From: Acanthornis magna
Taxonomy: Eukaryota; Chordata; Aves; Passeriformes; Acanthizidae
Assembly (NCBI GenBank): GCA_036785705.1
Contig: JAWUZG010000056.1
Location: 125,001 to 189,000, forward strand
DNA: 64,000 bases
Direction: 5' to 3'
Shown: positions 23,601 through 35,600 of the stretch, one piece after another
How the letters are laid out: each line of letters opens with the position of its first letter
Numbering within the stretch: position 1 is the first letter of the stretch
Notes under the pieces: generated by a model
The model's database searches: none
What the model saw: only the letters and a program-made list of their open reading frames with translations
Told to the model about the DNA's origin: nothing
Program-made: the position numbers and the translations under genes

Positions 23601-26600
23601 AGCGAGGACCTCAGAGGGATCACATCCAGGGAAAAACCCACCCACAGCTGGCCTGGGAGATTTCTCCCTGCTGCAGTCATTCCTTCCGGGTGGGATTTGG
23701 CTTCCCGGTGGGCTGGGCAGAGACCAGGCCCTTCCAGTCCTGGAATCTGGGCTGAGAGATGAATCCTGGATGTATTTTGTAGGGTTTTGAGGCCCGACTT
23801 GGCGGCAGAGCCCTCTCACCGTGTAGTTCTCGTGGGTCGCGAAGTCATAGTAGTAGAGCCTCCCCTCGCCCCCGACGAAGATGGAGGAGGTGTTCTCCTG
23901 GTGGAAGAACACCGGGAACTTCTCCCTCCGTGGGAACACATATTCCTTGGCACCTGGGGATGGCACAACAGTCAGGGATCGGCTGTGGGAACACCCGGCC
24001 CCGCTGATCCCATCCCTTCCCGAGCCCTTGGAGTGATGGGAAAACCTGGGAATCCAAACCCTGTCCACCCCTGGGATCCCATCCCTGTCCATCCCTGGGA
24101 ATCCAAACCCTGTCCAACCCTGGGATCCAAACTCTGTCCAATCCTGGGATCCAAACCCTGTCCAACCCTGGGATCCAAACCCTGTCCAACCCTGGGATCC
24201 AAACCCTGTCCATCCCTGGGATCCAAACCCTGTCCAACCCTGGAATCCAAACCCTGTCCATCCCTGGGATCCAAACCCTGTCCATCCCTGGGATCCAAAC
24301 CCTGTCCGTCCCTCCCTGGGTCCCAGGGCAGAGGAAAGCTCCTCAATGGAGGGAGGAAGAATGGGAATTGTGGGGTTTAGGACCAGCTTTGCAGGGTTTA
24401 GGACCAGCTTTGCAGGGTTTAGGACCAGCTTTGCAGGGTTTGGGACCAGCTTTGTGGGGTTTGGTACCAGCTCTGCAGGGTTTGGGACCCCACGGCTCGG
24501 GGCTGCCCTCTGCCCGGGCACTCCGAGTTTTCATTCCCCCTTTTTTCCCTTTCCCAGAGCAGAGCAGAGCCATGGCTCCCCTGTGCCCTGGCGAGGCCGG
24601 GAGCGCCTCTGGCGCTGCCAGCCGCCAGCAATTAATGGGCAATTAGCGGGTGGCACGTGGCCCTGTCTATTTACGGGGCTGGCACGGGGCCGAGCAGGAA
24701 AGGCCGGGAGGGCAAAGGCTGATCAGAGCTCACCGGGGCTGTCCAATTCCCGCGGGGTTTGTGGGGTCATTCCCCATCCCCATCCCTTCATCCCTGCGGG
24801 GTTCAGCAGCAGAGTTTGGGAAAAGGGCCTGGGGAAGGGCTGTGGGTTTGGGAAGGGCTGTGGGGACAGGATGGGACGGGAGGATCCCACCCCTGCCCAG
24901 CCTTCCCCTCTCTCCTGAGCCCGAGGGATTGGGAAAGCCGCGGAGCCCGAGCTGGGGAAGCCGGCACGGAATCCTTCGGGGAGATCCTGCCCTCAGTCCG
25001 AGCCTCCCAGGACAGGAATAATCCCTTTTCCCCTCTCCCTTCCCGGCAGCCTCCAAAACCCCACTCGGGGGAGCCCCTGGAGCACTCGGACCCCACACCG
25101 CGGGCAGGTCTGCCCGGGCCTCACCGAAATTCCCTCATTTTGGAACCCCCAGCCCCTAAATCGCTGCGAATCCTGGCAAATCCATCCCGCCGCTCCTCCA
25201 CCTCCCCTCTCCAATTTTCCTGCTGCCTCTGGGCTCGTTTGGAGCCTCTCCCGAGGTTCCCGGAGCCGGGAGAGCCGAGCCAACCTGCAAGGCCGTGCTG
25301 CTCTCCGCGGCGCCGAAAACAGCCGAGCCCTGAAGGGCCCTAAACAATCGTTTGGCCGCGCCGGCGGTGTTGTTTATCCTGCGGCTCCCCCGGGATTCCT
25401 CTGGGAATGCGAGCTGGGAGTAAACAGCGCTGCCAGCCAGGGCTGAGCTCACCGCGCGGGGAGGGAGTGCAGAACTTCCCAAAGTGGGGGCTTGGGGTCT
25501 TAAACCCTGTAAAAAAGGTCCCAAACCCTGCAAAAATTGTCCCAAACCCTGCAAAAATGGTACCAAACCCTGCAAAAATGGTCCCAAACCCTGCAAAAGT
25601 GGTCCCAAACCCTGCAAAAGTGGTCCCAATCCCTGCAAAAATGGTCCCAAACCCTGCAGAGCTGATCCCAAACCCCACAAAGCTGGTCCCAATCCCTGCA
25701 AAAATGGTCCCAAACCCTGCAGAGCTGATCCCAAACCCCACAAAGCTGGTCCCAATCCCTGCAAAAATGGTCCCAAACCCTGCAGATCTGATCCCAAACC
25801 CCACAAAGCTGGTCCCAGACCCTGAAAAGCTGGTCCCAAACCCTGCAGAGCTGGCCCCAAGCCAGGAAAGTGCTTCCATCCCCTTCCCCTGTGCGTGTCC
25901 CCTGGCAGGATGGGGGGGCCACCCTGCACCCCTGGTTTGGGGCTCTGGGGTTGGGACCCCTTCCAGAGATGCGGATGAGGAGGGAAAGGGCATCTGATGG
26001 CCCCACAAAATCATGGGCTGGTTTGGGTTGGGAGAGGCCTCAAAGCCCATCCCGTTCCCGTGGCAAGGCCAGGGACACCTTCCCCTGTCCCAGGCTGCTC
26101 CAAGCCCTGTCCTGCCTGGCCTCGGACACTCCCAGGGACGGGGCCATGTCCCATCATGTCCCCAAAGAATGGGACACGTCTCTCCTGGTGGGCCCAAAGC
26201 TGCTTTTGACACCAGGAAGAAAGGCCGGACCCCTCGGAAGGGACAAGGCCTGACCCTGCTGTCACCCTCGGTCCCGAATGCCAGCCCGGGGACACAGGGC
26301 TCATTCCCGGAGCCTGGCTGACCCCGCCGAGCCCCCGTGCCCTGCGTTCGCCGCCAGCCCCCAATCAATGGCACCTCTGTCCCTGGAAATGTCGCTGCTG
26401 CGGTGGCAGGGACAGCAGAAAGGGCGGCTTTGTGCTCGGCTCGGAGGGGAGGGCAGCGAATATCAAATCAGGGACAGGGGAGCGCAGGGCGTCTCGGAAG
26501 GGTGAGGGAAGCGAGCGTGCAAGGGAAGCGGGAGATGCTCCGGGTGCGGCGGGGAGAGCGGAGCCATCCCGCTCCCTGTCGGGACACGGCTTTGGTGACA

Positions 26601-29600
26601 CAGCCAATGTTGCTTGACTCCCAGAGCACCCCAGAGCATCACAGAGCATCCCAGGGCATCTCAGAGCATCGCAGGGCATCCCAGAGCATCCCACAGCATC
26701 CCACAGCATCTCAGAGCATTGCAGGGCATCCCAGAGCATCCCAGGGCATCCCAGAGCATCCCAGAGGATCCCAGGGCATCCCAGGGCATCCCAGAGCATC
26801 ACAGGGCATCCCAGGGCATTCCAGAGGATCTCAGAGCATCCCAAGGCATCCCAGAGCATCCCAGGGCATCCCAGGGCATCCCAGAGCATCACAGGGCATC
26901 CCAGGGCATTCCAGAGGATCTCAGAGCATCCCAAGGCATCCCAGAGCATCCCAGGGCATCCCAGGGCATCCCAGAGCATCACAGGGCATCCCAGGGCATT
27001 CCAGAGGATCTCAGAGCATCCCAAGGCATCCCAGAGCATCCCAGGGCATCCCAGAGCATCACAGGGCATCCCAGGGCATTCCAGAGGATCTCAGAGCATC
27101 CCAAGGCATCCCAGCGCATCCCAGGGCATCCCAGAGCATTCCAGAGGTTCCCAGGGCATCCCAAAGCATCCCAGAAGATCCCACAGAATCCCAGAGAATC
27201 TCAGAGCTCAGTGTTCTCTGGCTCCCAGAGCACCCCACAGCATTCCAGAGAATCTCAGAGCATCCCAGAGCATTCCAGAGGATCTCAGAGCATCGCAGAG
27301 CATCCCAGGGCATCCCAGAGGATCCCAGAGCATCTCAGAGGATCCCAGAGCATCCCAGGGCATCCCAGGGCATCCCAGAGGATCCCAGAGCATCTCAGAG
27401 GATCCCAGAGCATCCCAGGGCATCCCAGGGCACCCCGGAGCATCCCAGAGCATCCCAGAGCATCCCAGAGCATCCCAGAGGATCTCAGGGCATCCCAGAA
27501 CACCCCAGAGCATCCCGGAGCATCCCAGAACACCCCAGGGCATTCCAGAGGATCCCAGAGCACTCCAAAGCATCCCAGAGCACCCCAGAGCACCCCAGAG
27601 CTCGCTGTTCCCCCTCCGGAGCTGCCGCAGCCTCCCGAGGCGAACTCCGCCACCCCGGCCCGGCTGGGGCTGAGTCAGCTCCGCCTCCCTCTCTCGCTGC
27701 AGCTCTCCCGGCTGGCAGCGGCTCCCGCAGCCCAGACGCTCCTGAGTCACCGGCTCGCACCGCTCCCGGCACCGGGAGGGGCTGCGCTCTGCGGGAGCGC
27801 CGCCGCTGGGCGCCCGGCATGGAGGCGGGGGCTCCGACAGGTTAAAATCAGGAATTGGAATAAAGCTCGGGAGGAAGGAGAGCAGAGCCTGCCGGGGCTC
27901 GGGGGCTGAGGGAGGCGAGGGGCAGAGCCTTCACCCGCTGCCCATGAACCCCTTCTGAGCGGGAATCGCTCAGAATTTGGGGAATTTTGGAATTTGGGGT
28001 GGAAGAGATGGGTACGGAGTTCGCCCGCTCCCCGGAATTACCGTCCGCTCCCTGGAATTAATTATTTACCGCTCCCTGGAATTAATTATTCCCGCTCCCG
28101 CACGGCCCCTGCGCTGCCCTCAGCCATCCCGAGCTCTCCCGCCGCGGGCCGCGGGGCTGTGCCGCCACCGGCACACGGGAACCGGGATTGACGCGGGGCA
28201 GTGCCGCCACCGGCACACGGGAACCGGGATTGACGCGGGGCAGTGCCGCCACCGGCACACGGGAACCGGGATTGACGCGGGGCAGTGCCGCCACCGGCAC
28301 ACGGGAACCGGGATTGACGCGGGCGCGGTGCCGAGCCCTGGCAGCCCCGCGCCGCCGCGTTCCCCCGGGAATTGTCGCCGTGACGCGTGGCAGCGCTGTC
28401 AGGCACGGCGGCCCCGATGGCACCGCCACCCACGGCGGGCACGCTCCTGCCTCCGCCACCGCTCGCAGCCCTTCCTGCTCCGAGCGTTCCCCGCCTCGCA
28501 TTCCTTCCTTCCTCTTCCCATCGCCGTGACAGATTCCGACCTCGATGACAGCGCGATCCAGCCGGGATCGGCGGAAGGAAAAGCTGGCTCAGGGGTTGGG
28601 AATGCGGGAGTGTCCCCTGGATGTCATCCCTGCACGTGTGCCGTCATCCCGGCTGAGTCAGGACCCATCCCCATGGCTGCTGGGAAATCGGGATGCGGTG
28701 ACTGCGATCCCTGTCCCGCACCCCTTTCCCCATGGATGCGGGATGAGTGACGAGCAGCCCGGACCCAGAGTTTTCCCGGGAATGTGATTCAGGTCCGCTG
28801 CCTGAGTCACCCCGCTTGGGGTCAGGGCTCGATCGCAGCTCCCCCATCGCCCTGCAGTGCGGCCGGAGTTGCGTTATTCCCGCAGGAATTCCGTCATTCC
28901 CTTGCCGGGAGGACAATCCCTGGATTTCCCACCTGGTTGGACAAATCCCAGCCCCACCCTGTCCCCTGGGGGGTCACAGCAGCCACCCCAGAGGGATGGG
29001 GACATTCATCCCTGGCCTGCCCGCCCCGCTCCCACCCACGCTGCCTTCCCCCTCAGCTCCGCCACGGATGCCAGCAGGAAACCAAGCTGCATTTCTTTTT
29101 TTCTTTCTTTTTTTTTTTTTTTTTTTAAGACGATCTATAAATTCCCAAATTGAGGCATTTCAGGAAGAGGAAATATGTCTCCAAGGAGCTGCCGCGCTAA
29201 GTTTTCCTCCCAGCGTGACTTTGTGCAGAGGGAACAGAGTGACACGAGGGAACAGCGTGACACAGCGGGGACAGGGAGCCCTCCCCAGAGCCCTGCTCAG
29301 CCCGGAGTGTCCCTTTCCCATGGGACAGATGCCTCAGGCAGCCTGGCGGGCTCCTGGCACCCTGCAGCACTGGGGTTTTTTATAGGAACAATCTGACTGT
29401 AAACGAGACTTTCCAGGAGGAGTATTTTGGGCGAGCTCGCTCCGACCTGCCACGGAATAATTGAAGGGTTTGTGGCTGCGAGGTCCCCGACACGCCACCG
29501 CACCTCGTGAAAAGTGAGACATTTCTTGGTTTCGGGAGGAGGTGAAACGAGAAATGCAAGCGGCGAGAAACGGGAGGCCACTTCCTCCCTGCTGCTCTCT

Positions 29601-32600
29601 CCTGTCCCCAGATTGTGCCACCTGCACCCCAGGAGAGGGGACCTTGCTCTCTGCGGGACTGGCCCCTCACAGCCGTCCCCCTGGAGAAGGAGAGGCCTGG
29701 AAAGGCCGTGGGATCACCCCACGGAGAGCAGGGCAGCCCCACGGCTCATGCCGTGCCCCAGCGTGCGTCATTTCTCAAGGGAAGCAGAAGCAGCAGAGCA
29801 GAACCGCCACCTCCGGGTTTCTGTTCCAGCCCCCTCGGAGCTTCCTCCGGATCCGAACGCCATCCCTGTCCCACTTTCACTCCCTCCCCGAGCCCGTCCT
29901 GTCCCGCTCGGAGCTCGGGTGGGGTCGGTGCTTTCGTGTTCTCCCTAAAGGGATCAGGGACCCCGAAACTCTGCCGCGAAACCCGGAGGGGTGAAAACAT
30001 TCCTTGCTGAAGCGACACATTCCCCGCCCCTGGTGTTCATCCCACCCCGAGGCTGGAACGTGGATCGGCGAGTCCTGCTGCAATTATCCCTCGCTTCCCA
30101 CGTATTCCAAAGGCATTCCCACGTGCTCGCCGCCTCTCCCATCCCACCGGGCGGGGAAGGGCAGGAGCCAGGCGGACACGGCGCTGCCTTTCCTCGGCCG
30201 CATCCCCGGAGCGTGCCCAGAAAGGATGGAGCGGTTAAAAGCTTTTCCAAAGTGCTTTCTTTCCCACCAGCCCCGGGCGGGTGAAAGCCCTGACCGGAAT
30301 TTTCCCGTTCCCTCATCCTGCAGGGAAGGCTGCGGTTCCCGAAAGCGGAGGGATTGGGCCGCGGGCTGCTCTCCGTCCCATTTTCCATCTGGGAGCGAGG
30401 GGAAGCTCCAGCTCCTCGCTCAGAACCAGCGCTGGGTGGGGGCACAGGGGCTGGGGGGACACACAGTCCTGAAACACCGGAAAGGGGGTCCGGGAGCTCA
30501 CAGGAAACCCCAAAAAGAGAGGTGTGAATGGCCTGGGGGAAGTGCAGCTGGGCCCCTCGTTCCTGCAGCCCAGCCTGACACATCTCAGTCCTCTCGCTCA
30601 TTCCGAGATCCCAGCAATGACAATGATTAACGGCCCGGCGTGAATTTGGGTTTTCTCATTCTGCCGTGCCCCTGCCCGAATTTGGGTTTGTTCATCCCGC
30701 CGTGCCCCGGCCCGAATTTGGGTTTGTTCATCCCGCCGTGGCCCGGCCCGAATTTGGGTTTTCTCATCCTGCCGTGCCCCCGAGCCGCTTCGGAGATGAG
30801 CAGCGATTCCTCATCGCCCGCCAAGAACGCTCCGCGTTATCTCTTCTCATCTTATCTCTCTCCCCGAGGCTTCCGCGCTCCCCTCCAGGGGAAGGGCCGG
30901 GACCACCAACATCCACATCCTCCCTCAGCGGGGCTTTTCCACCCTTTTCCACCCTTTTCCGCCCTTTTCCACGCCCGCATTCCCAGCTCATTCCCACAGC
31001 ACATCCTGCTTTCCCCGGCTCCTTCCCCCGCTCTCCCTGCACCCACGGGCAGCTCGCTCTGCCCTGGAGAGATCTCTGCCATCCGCGGCTTTTCTGAGGC
31101 CAGGGAAACAATTCAGCCCGCATTACCCGGGATCCATCCCACAATACTCTCCATCGCCATGCCCGGCAGGGCCACGCTCGCGAAGCACTCTCCGAGCAGA
31201 CAAATGCGCTTTTTTTTTTTTTTTTTCCATAGTCACACTCCAAAGGCAAATATCCTGGCACATCAACCATTCCCGAGCTATTTCTAGGAGCGCCTTGGCA
31301 GCGGCCTCGGGGGCAGCTGGGGCAGGAATGGGGTGGAAAAAAAACCCTTTTGGTTCGGTAACTGAGCTGCTGCTGGGTTTGGGATCGCTCAGAAGCCCTC
31401 GGCGCTGCCGATATCCTCTCCAAGCGGCCTCCGAGCTGGAATTGATCCCAAACACCCACTCAGCAGGCGACAAGAGACCCCTAACCTGCATCCCGGCGGG
31501 AACAAGCCCTGGATTCAAAGCCGGGGGCTCCGCGCTCCAGGAACGCTGGAATTCTCCTCATTAAAGAGCGGATCTCTCCCTGGCAGGCTCGGCAGCAATT
31601 CCATGAATACTAACGCGGCCCCGCTCTCCCCCCCGTCATTATGCAGCACTGGAGCTGCAAGGCGAGGCCGGAGCCTTTGATTCCCTGGATTTCTGCCATC
31701 CTGCAGGTACGGCATTCCCGGCCGGCCCCGGAGCCGTCCGCTGCACCCCGCGGCCCGCAGGGGCTAAATTTAGAGCCGGGCTTTGTGACTTTCCAAAGGA
31801 AAAGGTCCCAAGCTGTGCCGCGCTCCCGGCGGGAGCTGGGAAGCGGCAGGCTGCGGTTATGGAATTTTATCCATTTTATCCGGCGGAACAATGGCACGAG
31901 CACCGCTGGATGTTGTGTCAAGGCAACAAAGGATCCTTCAGCGGGACCCGGGGAGCCCCTCCCACCCCGGCAAAGCCGGATCCAGGGATTGATTTCCCGG
32001 GAAAGGCCTTCTCCAGGGGGGAAAGCTGCCCCGAGCAGCTCCAGCAGCATCCACCGGCAAAACAACAATTGGCTTTGCTCTCCCAGCTCCCTGCAGCTGG
32101 AAAACCCTTCCCGGGCAGGTTCTCCCAGCCCAGGGGTGGGAAGAGGGCGAGGAAGACTGTGAAGTTATCCGCAGAGGTTTCCAGGTGGGCAGATAGAGAG
32201 GTTTTACCCCTGCAGAACACTGATGGGGTGCGTGCAGCCATCACTTCCCGGCGGGGTCGGGAATTCGCTCCCGGGCGCTTCCCGGCCTTCTCCCTGCGGC
32301 TGGAGGCTTCCCGCACCTGGAATGAGCTTCAGGAGGGGCTCATTCCCTGGGTTTGTGCCAGGGAATGCTGCGGAGCCCTCCCGAGCACCCCGACCCGGAT
32401 CCCCATTCCCCTCACGTCCAGCCCCGCATTCCCCAGGCTTGGAAAGGCTCGGGGGCAGGAATTCGAAACCAGACACGCGGCCCAGACTTCCCAGAACTCC
32501 GAGATGCCAGCGAAGCCGCGGGCAGGGCCCGGGCAGGTGTCCGGCTGGGGCTGGCGCCAGCTGTGGATTCCTCAGGGAAACTCCCAGAACTCCTTAAACT

Positions 32601-35600
32601 GGCGCTGTCCTCTCCCTCCCACACCGGCACATTCCCGAGGCGAATATTTGACCCCGGTGGATAATGAGACGTGAAACCGTCACTGCACGAGGACTCTGAG
32701 CAGAGAGGGGACAAGGGACAGAGCAGAGCTGTCACTGAGGGCAGGATTTGTCACCTCAAACCTGTCCCTCCACACCTAAACCGCTCCGGTGGCACTGCCA
32801 CATCCCGCTCCGGTGGCACTGCCACAGCGTGCCGGGCGGAGCTGGGATTGGCAGGGAAAGAGGGCCCGACAGGAGGAACCAGCCCTATTCCTGGAGCCGC
32901 CGGGAATAGCTGCACGCCACGGGATGCAGGTGGCCGCAAAAGCCATTTCCTCGCTCACCTCCCAGCCCTTTTTCCGGGGACAACTTTCCTCAAAAAGCAC
33001 CTCGGACTCTGCACTTAGATTTACTCCGTGCTCAGATTTAGACTGAGCTCGTATTCCAGCGCTCGGGTTTAAATTTAGTTTGTCCCATTTAAGGCACCGA
33101 GTGTGACTGCAGCAACTGCAGAGCACCTTCCCAAGCCCATTTCCAGCCGTTCTGTCCCCAAACTGGCTGGCACGGAGCTGGGAGCGTGGTCAGGAATTGG
33201 CATCCGGCTCCCTTTTCCAGCCACAACTTCCACGGGTCCTCCCCTGCCTGTTGTTTGTGTCGTGCTCTTGCGACAGGAGGTGGCTGTGATTCACTCCATT
33301 TGTTTGGTTTGCTTTTTCTTCTTTTTCAATCTGCGCGCAGCAAAACATATTTTTTCTTTCTTTTTTTTTCCTTTTTTTTTCCTCCCCAACCAACGTTTTC
33401 TGCTCCCAGCATCCCCCAACCCTGTGAAAAGGAGAAAATAGCACTGCTGGGAAAGCGAGCAGCTTTCTCCTGGAAATGGTGATGCTCCGAGAGCTTTGTG
33501 GGAAAGTGTCCTACCAAGATGTTTCACACCATGGGACCGCAAAAAATCCCGGAGATGCTGTCACTGAGGAGGAAAGGCTGCTGCTGGCACCAAAAATCCC
33601 GGGTTTTGCCACAGCAGGAAAGAGATGAGGACCTTAAAGATCATCTCATCCCATCAGCCCATGGGGCAGGGACACCTTCCACCATCCCGGGGTGCTCCAG
33701 CCCGGCCTTGGACACTTCCAGGGATCCAGGGCCAGCCCCAGCTGCTCTGGGAATTCCATCCCACCCTCACGGGGAAGGATTCCTTCCCGATATCCCATCC
33801 GGCAGTGGGAAGCCGTTCCCTGCGGCCTGTCCCTCCATCGCTTGTCCCAAGCCCCTGTCCAGCTCTCCTGGAGCCCTTTCCGGAAGGTTCTGCGGGGACA
33901 CAGAGCCCCCCAGCTCCCGCAGCCCTGCTGACACAGCTTTCCCGGGAAAAGCGGCGGCGAAGCCCGGGAGCTGTCAGATTCCCAGAAGTGCCATTCCAGC
34001 GGCCCGCTGGATCTTGGGGCGGGCTGGAGCCGGCGCACGCAGCCGAGGCAGCCAAGGGTCAATTGGATAATCTTCCTTCTCTCTCAGCGCCCTGCTTATC
34101 TCAAAACCTGCTCCCCGCGGCTTGCAGCTCACCTGCTAATGAGCTGGGGGTAATTAAACAGCCCCGGCCCGGCCCACCGCGCGGTGTGAAGGCAAACAGC
34201 CGAGTTTTGCTTGGATCCGTGCACGTGTGGGTGAGCAGGGACGAATTCCCGAGCTGGCAGCCGCTCCAGGGGCCCCGGGCTGCAGCAGCCCGAGCCATCC
34301 CGCCGGCTCCTTGCCACGCTCAGCGTTTTCCCGATGCTCGGTGACTTTCCGGTCAGGAGACAGCCAGGCTGGGGCGTCCCCTCCCGCCGCCACCGCCCGG
34401 ACACGGCGGGATGCGGGGGACACGCGGGGTCCGCGCTGAGCAGCGACAGCTCCGTGTGGGATGGGGCTGAGCCTGTCCCAAAGCGATGGCTGGGAAAACC
34501 CAGGGAGGCAGGGGAGGATGGGAGGGAAGGGAGGATGGAGCACTGCGCCAGCGCCGGTGCCCAGCTCAGCCTGGAGGGAACTCGGCACTGGGATCTCCCT
34601 CCATGGGGACACGGGGAGGGCACTGGGACCTCCCTCCATGGGGACACGGAGAGGGCACTGGGATCTCCCTCCATGGGGACACGGGGAGGGCACTGGGATC
34701 TCCCTCCATGGGGACACGGGGAGGGCACTGGGATCTCCCTCCATGGGGACACGGGGAGGGCACTGGGATCTCCCTCCGTGGGGACACAGGGAGGGCACTG
34801 GGGTCTCCCTCCATTGGGACACGGGGGAGGGCACTGGGGTCTCCCTCCGTGGGGACACAGGGAGGGCACTGGGATCTCCGTCCATGGGGACACAGGGAGG
34901 GCATTGGGATCTCCGTCCATGGGGACACAGGGAGGGCATTGGGATCTCCGTCCATGGGGACACAGGGAGGGCATTGGGATCTCCCTCCATGGGGACACGG
35001 GAAGGGCAGAGCTGGGAGCCACCCTGGGCAGCTGTGGAGGGAACGGGGCAAAGGCCCTGCCAGCAGAAATGACCTGAGGCGCCCGAGCTGCAGCAGTGAT
35101 GTGGAGCTGACCTTTGCTCCTTCCTAAGGAGGAGGGAACTCTACGGAGTCAGGAGCGCTCAACGGTGACCCGGCGGGATCCGCTGGCCCCGGAGCTGGCA
35201 GGGCTCCAGGGGCCGCAGAACAGCGCTGATCCTTGGGGACAGCAGGTGCCTTCCTCCGCTCTGGGCTGGGGCATCGGGGACACAAAATAAGGCAGCACTG
35301 GGGCCGAAGCCTCCGGGCGACTTTAGAAGGCAGAGCTGCGGAACACTGAGCTCCAAAGCGATGGGAACGATTAACCCAGGAGCCCCGAGCACCGAGACAG
35401 GCCCACTCTGCTCCTTTGTCTGCACGTCCGAGCAGCATTGTGCCACCTCAGCCTGGTCACATTTTGTCCCAGCTCACCACGTGCCCTCACCCATTTCATG
35501 CTGGGAACGGGGGGCGAAACAGCGGAGCGGTTCTGGGACCTGCAGGGAGGGCAGGGCTCTCCCTGGATCCGGCAGAGCCAGGGATGCTCCACATGTCACC

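Noticed and set aside
26337..27909. Plus-strand frames of 502 and 431 codons rich in Pro, Arg, Ala, Ser, Gln, Gly
   Set aside because: They run through the 10-bp CCAGAGCATC array; a decamer without stops stays open in all three frames. There is no similarity to any protein and they lie inside a SEMA7A intron.
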